From positions 1-64,000 of the forward strand of contig DATGXG010000002.1 of assembly GCA_035299085.1 (NCBI GenBank): a stretch of 64,000 nt of DNA, written 5' to 3'. The DNA is from Bacteroidales bacterium (lineage in GTDB: Bacteria; Bacteroidota; Bacteroidia; Bacteroidales; UBA10428). The notes under the pieces were generated by a model. That model saw only the letters and a list, made by a program, of their open reading frames with translations, had not been told where the DNA came from and did no database searches. Below are positions 43,659 through 53,953 of this stretch, piece after piece; the first letter of the stretch is position 1, and every line of letters begins with the position of its first letter. The translations under genes and the position numbers were made by a program.

Positions 43659-45455
43659 CTACATTCTCTCGGGCATTTCAATACCCAGCAATTCCATCGC
43701 TCTTTTTACGATGTCGGCAACAACTGCTGACAATACAAGCCGCATATCCCTGGTATCCCTGTTTTCCTCTTTAAGAATCGAATAATCATGGTAGAACTGG
43801 TTGTATTCCTTCACCAGGTCATATATAAAGTTTGCGATCAGCGAGGGATTGAATGTATCGCCTGCATCAACAACTATAGCCGGGAAATCATGAATGTACC
43901 TGAGTAGGCTCTTCTCCTTTGGATTCAGTTCAAGATCCGGTTTACAACTCACCGGAATTTCAAGACCCATTTCAGATGCTTTTCTGAAAACCGATCGTAT
44001 TCTTGTATAGGTATATTGTATAAAGGGGCCTGTATTCCCATCAAAATCAATGGATTCCCTGGGATCAAAAAGCATATTCTTTACCGGGTCAACCTTCAGC
44101 ATATAGTACTTCAGTGCACTCAGCCCGATCATTCTGAAAATATCTTCTTTTTCCGTTTCGTTAAGGCCCTCGAGTTTACCGAGTTCTTTCGACATTTCCC
44201 TTGCTGTGCCAGTCATTTCGTCCATCAGGTCATCCGCATCCACAACAGTTCCTTCACGCGATTTCATTTTACCCTCGGGAAGCTCTACCATGCCATACGA
44301 AAGGTGATACAGCGATTTGGCCCACGGGAAGCCAAGCATGTCAAGCACAATAGACAATACCTTAAAATGATAATTCTGTTCGTTTCCCACAACATAGACC
44401 ATTCTGCCGGGTTTGTATTCCTGCTGGCGAACCTGTGCAGTTCCAATATCCTGGGTCATATAAACCGAAGTTCCGTCTGACCTGAGCAATACTTTTTCAT
44501 CAAGTCCTTTATCCCTGAGATCAGCCCACACCGATCCATCGTCATGTTTTACAAAAACACCTTTTTCTAATCCGTCAAGAACGGCCTTTTTACCGTGAAC
44601 CCAGGTTTCCGACTCATAATATATTTTATCAAAACTTACGCCGAGTCTCTTGTACGTTTCATTGAAGCCTTTATAAACCCAGTTGTTCATCATCTCCCAT
44701 AACTCATGGACTTCTTTGTCGCCAGCCTCCCACTTTCTGAGCATTTCCTGGGCATCGAGTATCAGTGCGGCCTTCTTTTCGGCTTCTTCAGGTTTCATGC
44801 CTCCAGCAACAAGCTCACTGATCTGCTTTTTATATTCCTTATCAAATCTTACATAATAATCGCCAACCAGGTGGTCGCCCTTTTTGCCTGATGTTTCGGG
44901 AGTTTCGCCGTTACCCCACTTTTGCCAGGCCAGCATTGACTTGCAAATATGAATCCCCCTGTCGTTTACAAGGTTGGTTTTAAAAACACGTTTACCCGAT
45001 GCGTGCAATATGTTGCTCACCGCATATCCAAGGAGGTTATTTCTTATATGGCCCAAATGCAGAGGCTTGTTGGTATTTGGGGAAGAATACTCCACCATGA
45101 TCGAAGGAGAATTCTCCTGAACCGGTGAAAAACCAAAGCCGGGTTTAACACCCATTTCATTCAGAAAGTCAAGGTAGTACCTGCTGCTTACAACCATGTT
45201 CAGGAATCCTTTGACCACATTGAATTTTATAATCTCCTGGCAATGTTCGTTAATGTATGTGCCAATTTCAGAAGCTGTAATATCCGGTGACTTTTTAGAT
45301 ACCTTAAGCAAAGGAAAAACAACAAGCGTAATATCCCCTTCGAATTCTTTTCTTGTTTTTTGCAATTGAATTTGTGAAGAAAGGCAATCAGTACCATACA
45401 GATACAGAACGGCATTCTTTATTTGCGCAGATAATATATCTTCTATAACCAGCAT
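43659..45455 (-). CDS. argS: Arginyl-tRNA synthetase
   Basis: Class I synthetase charging tRNA-Arg. HIGH-like motif HLGH in NKPLHLGHIRNNLLG, KMSK-like KMKS in EGKMKSREGTVVD, and the C-terminal DALR anticodon domain ending MPERM. I start at the ATG at 45455 (MLVIEDILSAQIKNAV, 598 aa). A TATATTTG box on the minus strand (45474-45481) lies just upstream, so the earlier ATG at 45488 is outside the transcript. Confidence 0.97.
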   Translation of the reverse strand: MLVIEDILSAQIKNAVLYLYGTDCLSSQIQLQKTRKEFEGDITLVVFPLLKVSKKSPDITASEIGTYINEHCQEIIKFNVVKGFLNMVVSSRYYLDFLNEMGVKPGFGFSPVQENSPSIMVEYSSPNTNKPLHLGHIRNNLLGYAVSNILHASGKRVFKTNLVNDRGIHICKSMLAWQKWGNGETPETSGKKGDHLVGDYYVRFDKEYKKQISELVAGGMKPEEAEKKAALILDAQEMLRKWEAGDKEVHELWEMMNNWVYKGFNETYKRLGVSFDKIYYESETWVHGKKAVLDGLEKGVFVKHDDGSVWADLRDKGLDEKVLLRSDGTSVYMTQDIGTAQVRQQEYKPGRMVYVVGNEQNYHFKVLSIVLDMLGFPWAKSLYHLSYGMVELPEGKMKSREGTVVDADDLMDEMTGTAREMSKELGKLEGLNETEKEDIFRMIGLSALKYYMLKVDPVKNMLFDPRESIDFDGNTGPFIQYTYTRIRSVFRKASEMGLEIPVSCKPDLELNPKEKSLLRYIHDFPAIVVDAGDTFNPSLIANFIYDLVKEYNQFYHDYSILKEENRDTRDMRLVLSAVVADIVKRAMELLGIEMPERM

Positions 45456-45473
45456 TTTTATTATATTGTGGCA

Positions 45474-45481
45474 CAAATATA
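45474..45481 (-). promoter_or_regulatory. Promoter -7 box for argS
   Basis: TATATTTG on the minus strand, 19 bases before the chosen argS ATG. It rules out the ATG at 45488. Confidence 0.6.
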
Positions 45482-45517
45482 AATTCATTTTTTAACTTTA
45501 AAATCAAAAAGAAAGCC

Positions 45518-45694
45518 ATGGATATAAAAGACAAGGTATATTCAGTGATGCAAAAGGCAAACAAACCATTAAGAGCTGGTGAAATTGCTGAACTTGCAGC
45601 TGTGGATAAAAAAGAAGTTGAAAAAGCGATAAAGCAGCTGGCTAAGGAAGATAAGGCTTTCTCACCTGTCAGATGCTGCTGGCAAGCCAAATAA
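45518..45694 (+). CDS. 58-residue winged-helix protein
   Basis: A short frame with a clear DNA-binding helix-turn-helix pattern: helix 1 MDIKDKVYSVMQKANK, then PLRAGEIAELAAVDKKEVEKAIKQLAKEDK, then a wing ending SPVRCCWQAK. Small wHTH proteins of about 60 residues with a C-terminal SPxRCxW motif occur in Bacteroidota and Clostridia; the paired cysteines (C54, C55) could sense redox or bind metal. It starts 63 bases from the divergent argS and stops nine bases before the GNAT-like gene, so it may regulate or be co-transcribed with that gene. Confidence 0.82.
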   Translation: MDIKDKVYSVMQKANKPLRAGEIAELAAVDKKEVEKAIKQLAKEDKAFSPVRCCWQAK

Positions 45695-45703
45695 TATAAC
45701 CGG

Positions 45704-46831
45704 ATGCCAGTTACAATTAAAGAAGTCCTGACAAAAAAGGAACTTCGGACTTTTATCTACCTGCCGGAAAAGATACATTCGAATCACAAGACCTGGGTAT
45801 ATCCTTTGTATTTTGATGAATGGGATTTTTACAATCCCGCCAAAAACCGTTTTTTCAGCGCTTGTGATACAATCCTCTGCCTTGCATACCGGAATGACGA
45901 GCCGGTAGGGCGCATTATGGGAATTATCAACCATAAATACAATAAAATTCATAACGAGAATTACGGACGCTTTTTTGCACTTGAGTGTTATAATGATGTT
46001 GAAATCGCTTCAGCGCTTATTACTAAAATTGAGGATTGGTGCAGAGAAAGGGGCATGGAAAAGGTAATCGGCCCATTCGGCTTTTCGGATAAAGATCCGC
46101 AGGGCTTTATGGTAGAAGGTTTTGATGAACCGGTAGTGATAGCCACGAATTACAGTCTTGATTACATGCCTGAACTGATGCAACAGTGCGGATATGTGAA
46201 AGATATCGACTGCGTAGATTACATTATTCCGGTGCCTAAAGAGATCCCTGTTTTTTACAAGTCAATTTATAAGCGTTCACTTGACAATAATAACTTCAAG
46301 CTCAAAGAATTCAAAAGCCGCATTACGTTAAGGCCATATATAAGGCCGGTTTTTGAGCTGATCAACCAGACCTATGCGCCCATCTATGGTTTTAGTCCTT
46401 TGTCGGACAAAGAAATCGATTATTTTGCAAACCGTTATATAGCCATTATCAATCCCCGGTTCGTTAAAATAATATATAATGAAAAGGATGAACTCATTGC
46501 CTTTGCCCTGGCAATGCCTGAAATAAGTATCGGGATACGAAAGGCCAAAGGAAAACTATTTCCTGCAGGATTCATTAAGATTGTCCGTGAATCATTCCGC
46601 ACGAAATACCTGACCATGTTGTTAGGAGCTATTCGCGAAGATTACAGGAACAATGGCATTGACGCACTCCTGGGATTTAAAATGCTTGAATCGGCACAGA
46701 AACAGAAGTTCGAACTGATCGACAGCCACCTGGTCCTTGAAACCAATACGAAAATGAGGGCTGAATACGAAAAGCTGGGTGGCCAGGTAAAGAAAAGATA
46801 CCGTATTTACGGAAAAATGCTTCAGAAATAA
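45704..46831 (+). CDS. GNAT-like acyltransferase of unknown substrate
   Basis: 375 residues. Two GNAT-like halves are visible: an N-terminal one with AYRNDEPVGRIMGIINHKYN and GRFFALECYNDVEIASALI (about 60-115), and a C-terminal one with LIAFALAMPEISIGI and RGEDYRNNGIDALLGFKML-type AcCoA-binding patterns (about 260-350). ILCLAYRNDEPVGRI and the 'FGFSDKDPQGFMVEGFD' core recall uncharacterised Bacteroidota acyltransferases. The substrate is unknown. It follows the small wHTH gene and overlaps the convergent anion transporter by ten bases. Confidence 0.75.
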   Translation: MPVTIKEVLTKKELRTFIYLPEKIHSNHKTWVYPLYFDEWDFYNPAKNRFFSACDTILCLAYRNDEPVGRIMGIINHKYNKIHNENYGRFFALECYNDVEIASALITKIEDWCRERGMEKVIGPFGFSDKDPQGFMVEGFDEPVVIATNYSLDYMPELMQQCGYVKDIDCVDYIIPVPKEIPVFYKSIYKRSLDNNNFKLKEFKSRITLRPYIRPVFELINQTYAPIYGFSPLSDKEIDYFANRYIAIINPRFVKIIYNEKDELIAFALAMPEISIGIRKAKGKLFPAGFIKIVRESFRTKYLTMLLGAIREDYRNNGIDALLGFKMLESAQKQKFELIDSHLVLETNTKMRAEYEKLGGQVKKRYRIYGKMLQK

Positions 46832-48597
46832 ACAAGGGAAAGAATAACAACTGCCACGATCATATAGACCAGCGTGAGTGGCAGTCCTATTTTCATAAAA
46901 TCCCTGAATGAATACCCGCCGGGACCATAAACCATGAGGTTGGTTACGTAGCCATGAGGTGTCATAAAAGTGCAGGCCGAAGCATATGCCACTGCAAGCA
47001 CAAAGGGTGTTCCGGTTACGTCGAGTAACTGTGCAACTGTAAGTGCTATGGGGAAAACGATCGCTACAGCGGCCTTTGTTGTAATATACGCTGCCAGTAA
47101 TGCAGTAATGGCATAAATTCCGAGAAGAACACCTATTTTACCGAAAGGCAGAAAGGCTGAAATCACAAGGTTGGCAACAAGATCGGCAGCACCCGATTTT
47201 ATCATGGCCGTTCCCAGGGCAAGAGACATTACAATTACAAGCGCGAGGTTATAATCGATAGTGTTGGGAATTTCCTTGGGATTGGTGACTTTGAGCAGCA
47301 TGGATATCAGGATCATGATGATCAGTCCCATGAACAGTGAGATCACATTCAGGGCAGCCAGGGTTATCACACCGGTTATTCCCCCTAAAAGGATAAGGGT
47401 TTTATACCATTCAAGGTTGAGATATTCAGTTACCCTTGTGATGAAATAGAAATCAAATGAATCTTTTGAACGGCTCAGAAAATTCTCTCCTGCAAACAAG
47501 AGCAGTACATCGCCGGCTTTAAGCACCACCCCGCCCGGTTTGCCTTCTATGCGTTCACCATTCCTGTGAACAGCTATAATTGCAGCGTCATACTTGCCCC
47601 TGAAATCTGAATCACGGACTGATTTATTGATAAGAGATGAATTCTGCGAAACAACTACCTCGTTAACATTGGCACGACTGAGACGGCTCAGCATACCGAC
47701 TTCAGGAAGTACCAAACCCGATTTGGCGCTCAGAAGGTCGGCTATATTGTGCGTTTCACCTTTGAAAACAAGTACATCGCCCTGGTCGAGGATCACATCA
47801 CCGGGTACCTCTATTATTGTAATTGATTTCCTGATAACTGCCGTAAGAGCGAGTCCTTTTATGTCAAGTAAACCCGACTCATTCACTGATTTGCCAATCA
47901 GATGGGAACGAACCTTTACTTTAGCTTCAACCACATATTCTCTCCCTGAAGTAAGGTCATCCTCATAGGTTTTGCGTGAAGGCAATAGTTTGTTGCCAAA
48001 TAAAACAAGATAAAGCCAACCCAGGATCATCATCGGTATTCCAACCCATGCAAATTCAAAAAGATTAAGGGCTTTCAGACCCGGCATGATCTTCTGGTCA
48101 ATAACCATGCTGTTCACAATCAGGTTTGTTGACGTACCGATCAAAGTAGCCGATCCACCCAGGATTGAAGCATATGATAATGGAATCAGAAATTTGGAAG
48201 GAGCAAAGTTATTTCTGCGTGTCCAGCTGTTCACATAAGGCATCATGACAGCCACAAGCGGGGTGTTGTTCAGAAACATTGAAAAACCGGAAACCGCGAG
48301 CACCATGCGACCTATAAAACCCCTGTAGGTCCTTACTTTCCTGAACAAACGATCAAATGAAAATTCAATGATATCCGTTTTTTTAATCACATCGCTGAAG
48401 AGGAGCATAAGGATTACCACCGCCACCTGTTCATTTCCGAAACCACTTATAATTTCGGAAGGTGTAAGCACTCCAAAAATGCCCAGCGTTATAACTCCTA
48501 CCAGAAAAGTAAATGAAGTACCCAGTAAATTCCAATATAAAGAAATCAGAATAAACAATAGCACTACAAATACCAATACAAGGTCAAATGTGATCAT
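46822..48597 (-). CDS. SLC13/DASS-family anion transporter with two TrkA-C (RCK_C) domains
   Basis: About eleven membrane helices with two cytosolic TrkA-C domains inserted in the middle (about 210-290 and 300-375; VEAKVKVRSHLIGKSVNESGL marks the first). SNTT-like sodium motifs are TSTNLIVNSMV in the first repeat and TPHGYVTNLMVYGPGGY in the second. Family members move dicarboxylates, sulfate or phosphate. The RCK_C insert is the mark of the bacterial CitT/YfbS-like subgroup. It converges on the GNAT-like gene with a ten-base overlap. Confidence 0.92.
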   Translation of the reverse strand: MITFDLVLVFVVLLFILISLYWNLLGTSFTFLVGVITLGIFGVLTPSEIISGFGNEQVAVVILMLLFSDVIKKTDIIEFSFDRLFRKVRTYRGFIGRMVLAVSGFSMFLNNTPLVAVMMPYVNSWTRRNNFAPSKFLIPLSYASILGGSATLIGTSTNLIVNSMVIDQKIMPGLKALNLFEFAWVGIPMMILGWLYLVLFGNKLLPSRKTYEDDLTSGREYVVEAKVKVRSHLIGKSVNESGLLDIKGLALTAVIRKSITIIEVPGDVILDQGDVLVFKGETHNIADLLSAKSGLVLPEVGMLSRLSRANVNEVVVSQNSSLINKSVRDSDFRGKYDAAIIAVHRNGERIEGKPGGVVLKAGDVLLLFAGENFLSRSKDSFDFYFITRVTEYLNLEWYKTLILLGGITGVITLAALNVISLFMGLIIMILISMLLKVTNPKEIPNTIDYNLALVIVMSLALGTAMIKSGAADLVANLVISAFLPFGKIGVLLGIYAITALLAAYITTKAAVAIVFPIALTVAQLLDVTGTPFVLAVAYASACTFMTPHGYVTNLMVYGPGGYSFRDFMKIGLPLTLVYMIVAVVILSLVYF

Positions 48598-48745
48598 GTT
48601 TTGACTTAAGTGTGCGAAAGTATAAAATTAAAGCTATTTTGAAAACATGCTGAAACAAGCGGTGTTAATTATCCATTGCCTAAAGACATAAATTTTTAAG
48701 GAAATATATTTTATATTTGATCGGTAACCTATTATAAATTAATTC
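48598..48745. promoter_or_regulatory. Divergent promoter region, anion transporter / pepD
   Basis: TATATTTG (48712-48719) on the plus strand is a -7 box about 27 bases before pepD. On the minus strand TACTTTCG just upstream of the transporter is a variant box. AT-rich, no coding content. Confidence 0.55.
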
Positions 48746-50209
48746 ATGAGTCAACTTAACGCCCTTCAACCGGAATCAGTGTGGAAATATTTCGATGAAA
48801 TAACCAAAATTCCCCGTCCTTCAGGCAAAGAAGAAAAAATGATTGAATATGTGACAGGATTTGCCACAAAGCATAATCTTGAATACAAAAAAGATGATCT
48901 TGGGAATGTAGTGATCAAAAAACCAGCCTCACCCGGTTTTGAAAACCGTTCATCGGTTTGCCTGCAGAGCCATCTCGATATGGTATGCGAGAAAAACAGC
49001 GACAGCAACCATAATTTTGAAACAGACCCGATTGAAACACTGGTTGACGGTGACTGGCTTAAGGCAAACGGCACAACACTGGGTGCTGACAACGGCATAG
49101 GAATTGCCGCCCAGCTTGCTTTACTTTCTGATGACTCTATTCAGCACGGACCGGTTGAATGCCTTTTCACTATAGACGAAGAAAGAGGACTTAACGGCGC
49201 CAAGGGATTATCTGAAGGTTTTATTACTAGTAAAATTTTAATAAACCTCGACTCAGAGGATGAAGGCGAACTTTTTATCGGGTGCGCGGGTGGAATGAAT
49301 ACAATAGCCACCATTAAATATAATGTAAGAAGAACACCTGAGAAGTCGGTTGCTTTTAAAATCCAGGTTTCCGGACTTCAGGGTGGCCATTCGGGAACCG
49401 ATATCCATAAAAACAGGGGAAATTCGATTAAAATTCTGAACCAGTTCCTGTGGGAGTCAAGGAACAGGTTCGGCGCAAGGCTTTCGGTTTTTGAAGGTGG
49501 CAACCTCCGGAACGCCATACCCCGTGAAGCCTATGCGGTTATTACCGTTCCTGAGGATTATAAAGATGTTTTTACCGGATATTTCCATGATTATGGACGG
49601 ATTCTGAAAAGGGAATACATGGTTGATGAGCCAAACATTAAGATCACAATGGATCCGGCTATACTTCCCGAAAAAGTGCTGAAGAAAAAAGTAATGGAGA
49701 AACTTCTTAACTCGCTTTATGCTTGTCCTCACGGAGTGGTTTCATGGAGCAGGGTAATGGAAAATCTGGTTGAAACATCAACCAACCTGGCTTCTGTTAA
49801 ATTCGAAGGAATGAACCGGATTGTCATCGGCACGAGTCAGCGTAGTTCGGTTAATTCTGCCCGTATGCAAATCGCCAATACAGTGAGAAGTACTTTTAAA
49901 CTGGCCGGTGCACAGGTTGAACAAACTGACGGATACCCCGGATGGAACCCCAATCCTGATTCAGCAATTCTTAAAATAACTGAAACCAGTTATAAAAAGC
50001 TATTCAATGTAAATCCGGCAGTAAAAGCTATTCATGCCGGTCTGGAATGCGGTTTGTTCCTTGAAAAATATCCTTACCTGGATATGATTTCATTTGGTCC
50101 GACCATTGTAGATCCTCATTCGCCTTCAGAAAGAATAAGTATTTCAACAACCGAAAAGTTCTGGCTGTTGCTGCTTGATGTGCTGAAGAATGTTAAAACG
50201 GAAAATTAA
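48746..50209 (+). CDS. pepD: Aminoacyl-histidine dipeptidase (M20)
   Basis: Zinc dipeptidase cleaving Xaa-His and other dipeptides. Metal and catalytic residues are H76-x-D78 (SHLDMVCEK), D115 (TLGADNGIG), E145/E146 ([11 protein letters not shown]) and a C-terminal His in [11 protein letters not shown]. The lid domain carries [14 protein letters not shown]. The 487-residue length matches the PepD family. The stop overlaps the convergent rubredoxin gene by four bases. Confidence 0.96.
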   Translation: MSQLNALQPESVWKYFDEITKIPRPSGKEEKMIEYVTGFATKHNLEYKKDDLGNVVIKKPASPGFENRSSVCLQSHLDMVCEKNSDSNHNFETDPIETLVDGDWLKANGTTLGADNGIGIAAQLALLSDDSIQHGPVECLFTIDEERGLNGAKGLSEGFITSKILINLDSEDEGELFIGCAGGMNTIATIKYNVRRTPEKSVAFKIQVSGLQGGHSGTDIHKNRGNSIKILNQFLWESRNRFGARLSVFEGGNLRNAIPREAYAVITVPEDYKDVFTGYFHDYGRILKREYMVDEPNIKITMDPAILPEKVLKKKVMEKLLNSLYACPHGVVSWSRVMENLVETSTNLASVKFEGMNRIVIGTSQRSSVNSARMQIANTVRSTFKLAGAQVEQTDGYPGWNPNPDSAILKITETSYKKLFNVNPAVKAIHAGLECGLFLEKYPYLDMISFGPTIVDPHSPSERISISTTEKFWLLLLDVLKNVKTEN

Positions 50210-50367
50210 TCTGCAGGTTCAAAGTCAGCTTTGGTGACACCGCAAACCGGACAGATCCAGTCGTCAGGTATTTCCTCAAAAAGGGTTCCGGGCATCACTC
50301 CGCCATCAGGATCACCTTCGAGAGGATCGTAAATGTAGCCACAGATTGTGCATTTATATTTTTTCAT
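50206..50367 (-). CDS. Rubredoxin
   Basis: 53 residues, too short for automatic detection at common cut-offs. Starts [15 protein letters not shown]. Iron ligands C6, C9, C39 and C42 ([10 protein letters not shown] and [13 protein letters not shown]) are intact, with the usual [13 protein letters not shown] one-electron carrier, here perhaps for a superoxide- or peroxide-reducing system. A minus-strand TACTTTTG box (50393-50400) precedes it. It overlaps pepD by four bases at the 3' end. Confidence 0.96.
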   Translation of the reverse strand: MKKYKCTICGYIYDPLEGDPDGGVMPGTLFEEIPDDWICPVCGVTKADFEPAD

Positions 50368-50392
50368 ACTATTCACCGGTTCTCAATAGATA

Positions 50393-50400
50393 CAAAAGTA
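50393..50400 (-). promoter_or_regulatory. Promoter -7 box for rubredoxin
   Basis: TACTTTTG on the minus strand, about 26 bases before the ATG. An ATTG element 18 bases upstream of it may stand in for -33. Confidence 0.5.
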
Positions 50401-50439
50401 TAATTTTACAGAATATTTCAATTTGCTAAATTTTAAAAG

Positions 50440-51534
50440 ATGAACGTAAAAAACTTAAGAGGGTATTTGCTGATTTTAGGATTGCTTTCTTTTTCAATGA
50501 GTTACTGCCAGGAGACTATTAGAGTTCATAAAGAGGACATGCCTAAAAATATCATACTCTTTATTGGCGACGGAATGGGTCTGGCCCAGATACAATCGGG
50601 GTTAACGGTAAATTACGGAAGACTGAACCTTCTTTCTTTCCGAAACATAGGTTTCAGTAAAACACAACCCGCCTTTGGTTATATTACCGACTCCGGAGCA
50701 GGAGCCACCGCATTGTCGACCGGTGTTAAAACATACAACGGTGCAATTGGTGTGGGACCGGATTCTGCATCGCTTAAAACAATTCTTGAATATGCCGAGC
50801 AAGCGGGACTTTCAACTGGTCTTGTTTCCACAAGCGCCATTACACATGCAACTCCTGCTTCATTCATTGCACACAGCAATTCAAGAAATGATTACGAGGG
50901 AATTGCCGCTGATTTCCTTAAAACAGATATTGATGTGTTTATTGGCGGAGGCAGAAATAATTTTACGCTAAGGAAAGATAAACGGAATCTTGTGCAGGAA
51001 CTGCGTGATAAAGGCTACCAGGTTATGTTTTCAATGGACAGTATCCGGGGAGTCAGACAGGGAAAGCTTGCCGGATTAACAGCACCTGACCACAATCCGT
51101 CGATTCTGCAAGGCCGCAACCGCGAAATGCTTATAACGGCCACTCAAACAGCGATTAATCTTTTGAGCAAAAATAAAAAAGGATTTTTCCTGATGGTGGA
51201 AGGGTCGGAAATTGATTTCGGAGGACATGCCAACAATACTGATTTTGTTGCCCAGGAGGTCATTGATTTTGACAGGGCAATCGGGGCTGCCCTTGATTAT
51301 GCCCGTTTGTATCAGAACACTCTTATTATTGTCACTGCCGATCATGAAACCGGAGGTATGGCTTTAACCGGAGGCAGCTTTAAAGAAGGAAAGGTTTCTG
51401 CAAAATTTGCCCTCACCGATCATACCGGAGTTATGGTACCTGTATTTGCATATGGTCCGGGATCAAGGTTATTTCAGGGTTTCCAGGAGAACACTGAAAT
51501 ATTTGATAAAATGAAACTTCTGTTTGGCTTCTGA
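50440..51534 (+). CDS. Alkaline phosphatase
   Basis: Signal peptide (1-24), then the alkaline-phosphatase core: metal ligand D44 in LFIGDGMGLAQ, nucleophile Ser85 in YITDSGAGATALSTG, and the second metal-site region TADHETGGM. 364 residues, shorter than the E. coli enzyme (about 450), as in many Bacteroidota PhoA-type enzymes. Releases phosphate from monoesters in the periplasm. It is followed closely by a lipoprotein gene. Confidence 0.94.
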   Translation: MNVKNLRGYLLILGLLSFSMSYCQETIRVHKEDMPKNIILFIGDGMGLAQIQSGLTVNYGRLNLLSFRNIGFSKTQPAFGYITDSGAGATALSTGVKTYNGAIGVGPDSASLKTILEYAEQAGLSTGLVSTSAITHATPASFIAHSNSRNDYEGIAADFLKTDIDVFIGGGRNNFTLRKDKRNLVQELRDKGYQVMFSMDSIRGVRQGKLAGLTAPDHNPSILQGRNREMLITATQTAINLLSKNKKGFFLMVEGSEIDFGGHANNTDFVAQEVIDFDRAIGAALDYARLYQNTLIIVTADHETGGMALTGGSFKEGKVSAKFALTDHTGVMVPVFAYGPGSRLFQGFQENTEIFDKMKLLFGF

Positions 51535-51593
51535 ATAATAAAGAACAATAGGCCATACTGAATGTTACACCTGATGTAGTATTATATAAGCCT

Positions 51594-52478
51594 ATGAAAA
51601 CTATGCTGCTGACCGGATTGATTTTAATTACTTTGTCGTGCATTCCAAGGGAAGATCCTCCCCAGAGGAATCCGGAGCTGCTTACCGAAAAAGTGCTGCC
51701 ATCGGTACTCGATGAAAACTCGGGAATGACTTCATTCGGCGATCTCATATGGTTTATAAACGACAGTGGAAATGACTCGGCCATGTATGGTTACAGCACA
51801 CAGGATAACGAGGTAAAAAGAACTGTCCATATCCACAGCGCCCATAATACCGACTGGGAGGATATCACTCAAAACAATCAGTATGTATTTATCGGTGATT
51901 TTGGAAACAATGCAGCAGGAAACCGTACTGATCTTCGAATTTATATAATCCGTAAGGATGATGTCATTGCAAACGATACTGTGGAGCCGGAAGGGGTAAT
52001 CAATTTTTCATATGAAGATCAATCCGATTTTTCGGCCCAGGGAAATAATAACACCAATTTCGACTGCGAAGGATTTATAGCAACTGAAAGTACGATTGTC
52101 CTTTTCAGCAAGGACTGGATCGATAATAAAACCCGGTTATACACTCTTTCCATCGCACCCGGGTTACAGACGGCTATGCTCAAGAAAGAATGGAATGTAG
52201 GAGCATTGGTTACTTCTGCCTGCTATTCAGGATCTGCAGGTGATCTTTACCTGGCCGGCTATACCGAAAGTCTGACCCCGGTTATATGGCAATTCACCGG
52301 CTTTAATACGGAAACACTGAATTTTGACCATGTATCACGAACCGATTTCGATATGCTTTTCACTCAAACGGAAGGCATAATGATATTGAACGGACAAATA
52401 TATGTTTCTTCGGAAGCATTTACCCTGATACAACCCGGAACTCCGGCTTCGCTGTTCAGGCTTGACAGGGGCAACTAA
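51594..52478 (+). CDS. Lipoprotein, predicted beta-propeller-like
   Basis: Lipobox ITLSC (Cys16). Repeated strand motifs suggest a six-bladed propeller: ENSGMTSFGDLIWFINDSGN, NTDWEDITQNNQYVFIGDFGNN, NFDCEGFIATESTIVLFSKDW and TEGIMILNGQIYVSSEAF. The NTDWEDI-type motif is common in Bacteroidota lipoproteins of this shape. Ligand and role are unknown. Transcribed after the phosphatase gene; it overlaps the convergent kinase by four bases. Confidence 0.75.
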   Translation: MKTMLLTGLILITLSCIPREDPPQRNPELLTEKVLPSVLDENSGMTSFGDLIWFINDSGNDSAMYGYSTQDNEVKRTVHIHSAHNTDWEDITQNNQYVFIGDFGNNAAGNRTDLRIYIIRKDDVIANDTVEPEGVINFSYEDQSDFSAQGNNNTNFDCEGFIATESTIVLFSKDWIDNKTRLYTLSIAPGLQTAMLKKEWNVGALVTSACYSGSAGDLYLAGYTESLTPVIWQFTGFNTETLNFDHVSRTDFDMLFTQTEGIMILNGQIYVSSEAFTLIQPGTPASLFRLDRGN

Positions 52479-53812
52479 TTCAGTTTTGACGGATTCAGAG
52501 TAAACGTTATCGTAGTCCCTGAACCTTTTTCACTGTTTGCTTTAATTCGGCCATTGTTCTTTTCGATAAACTCCTTGCAAATAATCAGTCCAAGTCCTGT
52601 TCCCGATTCACCCATTGTACCGGCCGTTGAATAATAGGTATCAATCCTGAACAGCTTATTCAGGCTTTCACGGTCCATCCCGATTCCATTATCGCTCACA
52701 TTCACTTCAACAAGCTCTTTATTCGGCTTCACTGAAATGACAATCTCACCGCTCGGGTTTGAGAACTTTATGGCATTGCTTACAAGATTTCTCAAAACCG
52801 TGTTTATCATATTTTTGTCAGCATGAACATGAATTTCCTCTGAGACTTCGTTTTTAAGAATGATGCCCTTTTTTAAAGCCATGCCACAGTTAAGATCAAC
52901 GACAGTCTGAGCAATTTCGCCAAGATCAAAGTTCTCCGGCTTGAAATTTATATTGTCGGTTTGGGTTCTTGCCCATTCCAGCAGGTTTTCAAGAAGGTTA
53001 AAAGCAGTGTGTGAGGAAACACTGATTAGTTCAAGAACACTCAGTTTATGCTGATTATCCATTTCATAATAATCATGCCTGAGCAATTCACTGAATCCTA
53101 TGATGGCATTGAAGGGATTCCGGAGATCGTGGGCAATGATCGAGAAAAATTTGTCCTTTGTACGATTCAGCCGTTCGAGCTCGGCATTGATCATGAGCAG
53201 GTTTTGCGTTTGTTCGGCAAGCTCTTCCGACTGAATTAATATCTCTTTTTGCCTGTTTTCGAGCAGGCGGTTGGTTTCCTGAAGATCCTCAGACTTCTTC
53301 CGCAACTGGTTTTCAATGTTTTTCAATTTTGAAATATCACGGCATATTCCTGCCAGTCCTATTATGGTTCCATCATCATTTCTGACCGGAACCTTTGTTG
53401 TTGCCCGAATAATACGATTTCCATATTCATCCAGGGCATTCTCTTCGAAATTGATCATCGGAAGGCCGGTATCCATGATCTTCTGCTCGTCAGCATAAAA
53501 TGCCGAGGCCATATTTTCAGAATAGAAATCAAAATCGGTTTTACCGATAAGGTTTTCAGGTGTTGTGCCCATTACCATAGCCACTTTGGCGTTTGCCAGG
53601 GTAAACCTGCTTTGCCGGTCTTTGATAAAAATCAGGTCAGGAATAGTATCCACAAGGGTTCGGAGCTGCTTCCTCTCATTCTGAACTGAAACCAGAGCTT
53701 CATGATCTTTATTCTTTGTGTTGCGACGGTAGTACGATGCAACTAAATAAACAATCAAGGCCAGAATGGCTGAAAAAACAATTCCTGCTAAAAAATAGAA
53801 AGCCTTGATCAC
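52475..53812 (-). CDS. Membrane-bound PAS sensor histidine kinase
   Basis: One N-terminal membrane segment (5-25), a PAS/PAC domain (about 45-165), a coiled coil (165-215), HisKA with H228 in SIIAHDLRNPFNAIIGF, and HATPase_c with RNLVSNAIKF, NVSDNGIGMD and GTGLGL. No receiver domain is fused and no response regulator gene adjoins it. The HDLRNPF signature is of the His-kinase type common in Bacteroidota. Its stop codon overlaps the lipoprotein gene. Confidence 0.93.
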   Translation of the reverse strand: MIKAFYFLAGIVFSAILALIVYLVASYYRRNTKNKDHEALVSVQNERKQLRTLVDTIPDLIFIKDRQSRFTLANAKVAMVMGTTPENLIGKTDFDFYSENMASAFYADEQKIMDTGLPMINFEENALDEYGNRIIRATTKVPVRNDDGTIIGLAGICRDISKLKNIENQLRKKSEDLQETNRLLENRQKEILIQSEELAEQTQNLLMINAELERLNRTKDKFFSIIAHDLRNPFNAIIGFSELLRHDYYEMDNQHKLSVLELISVSSHTAFNLLENLLEWARTQTDNINFKPENFDLGEIAQTVVDLNCGMALKKGIILKNEVSEEIHVHADKNMINTVLRNLVSNAIKFSNPSGEIVISVKPNKELVEVNVSDNGIGMDRESLNKLFRIDTYYSTAGTMGESGTGLGLIICKEFIEKNNGRIKANSEKGSGTTITFTLNPSKLN

Positions 53813-53953
53813 GACCGTAATAGAGTAATGTCAGGTAAATAAAGTAAAAATGTGTGCCCGGATTGTACGTAAAAAAAGCCTTTCAGGTTAAGATTTAAAC
53901 AGCCAATTTGACCTTTTCATGCATAAGGTTTAATTATATTTAGAAAAAAAATA

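Noticed and set aside
53870..53900. Possible terminator upstream of the RsmI-like gene
   Set aside because: The stem is only three to four base pairs despite a T run on the minus strand.
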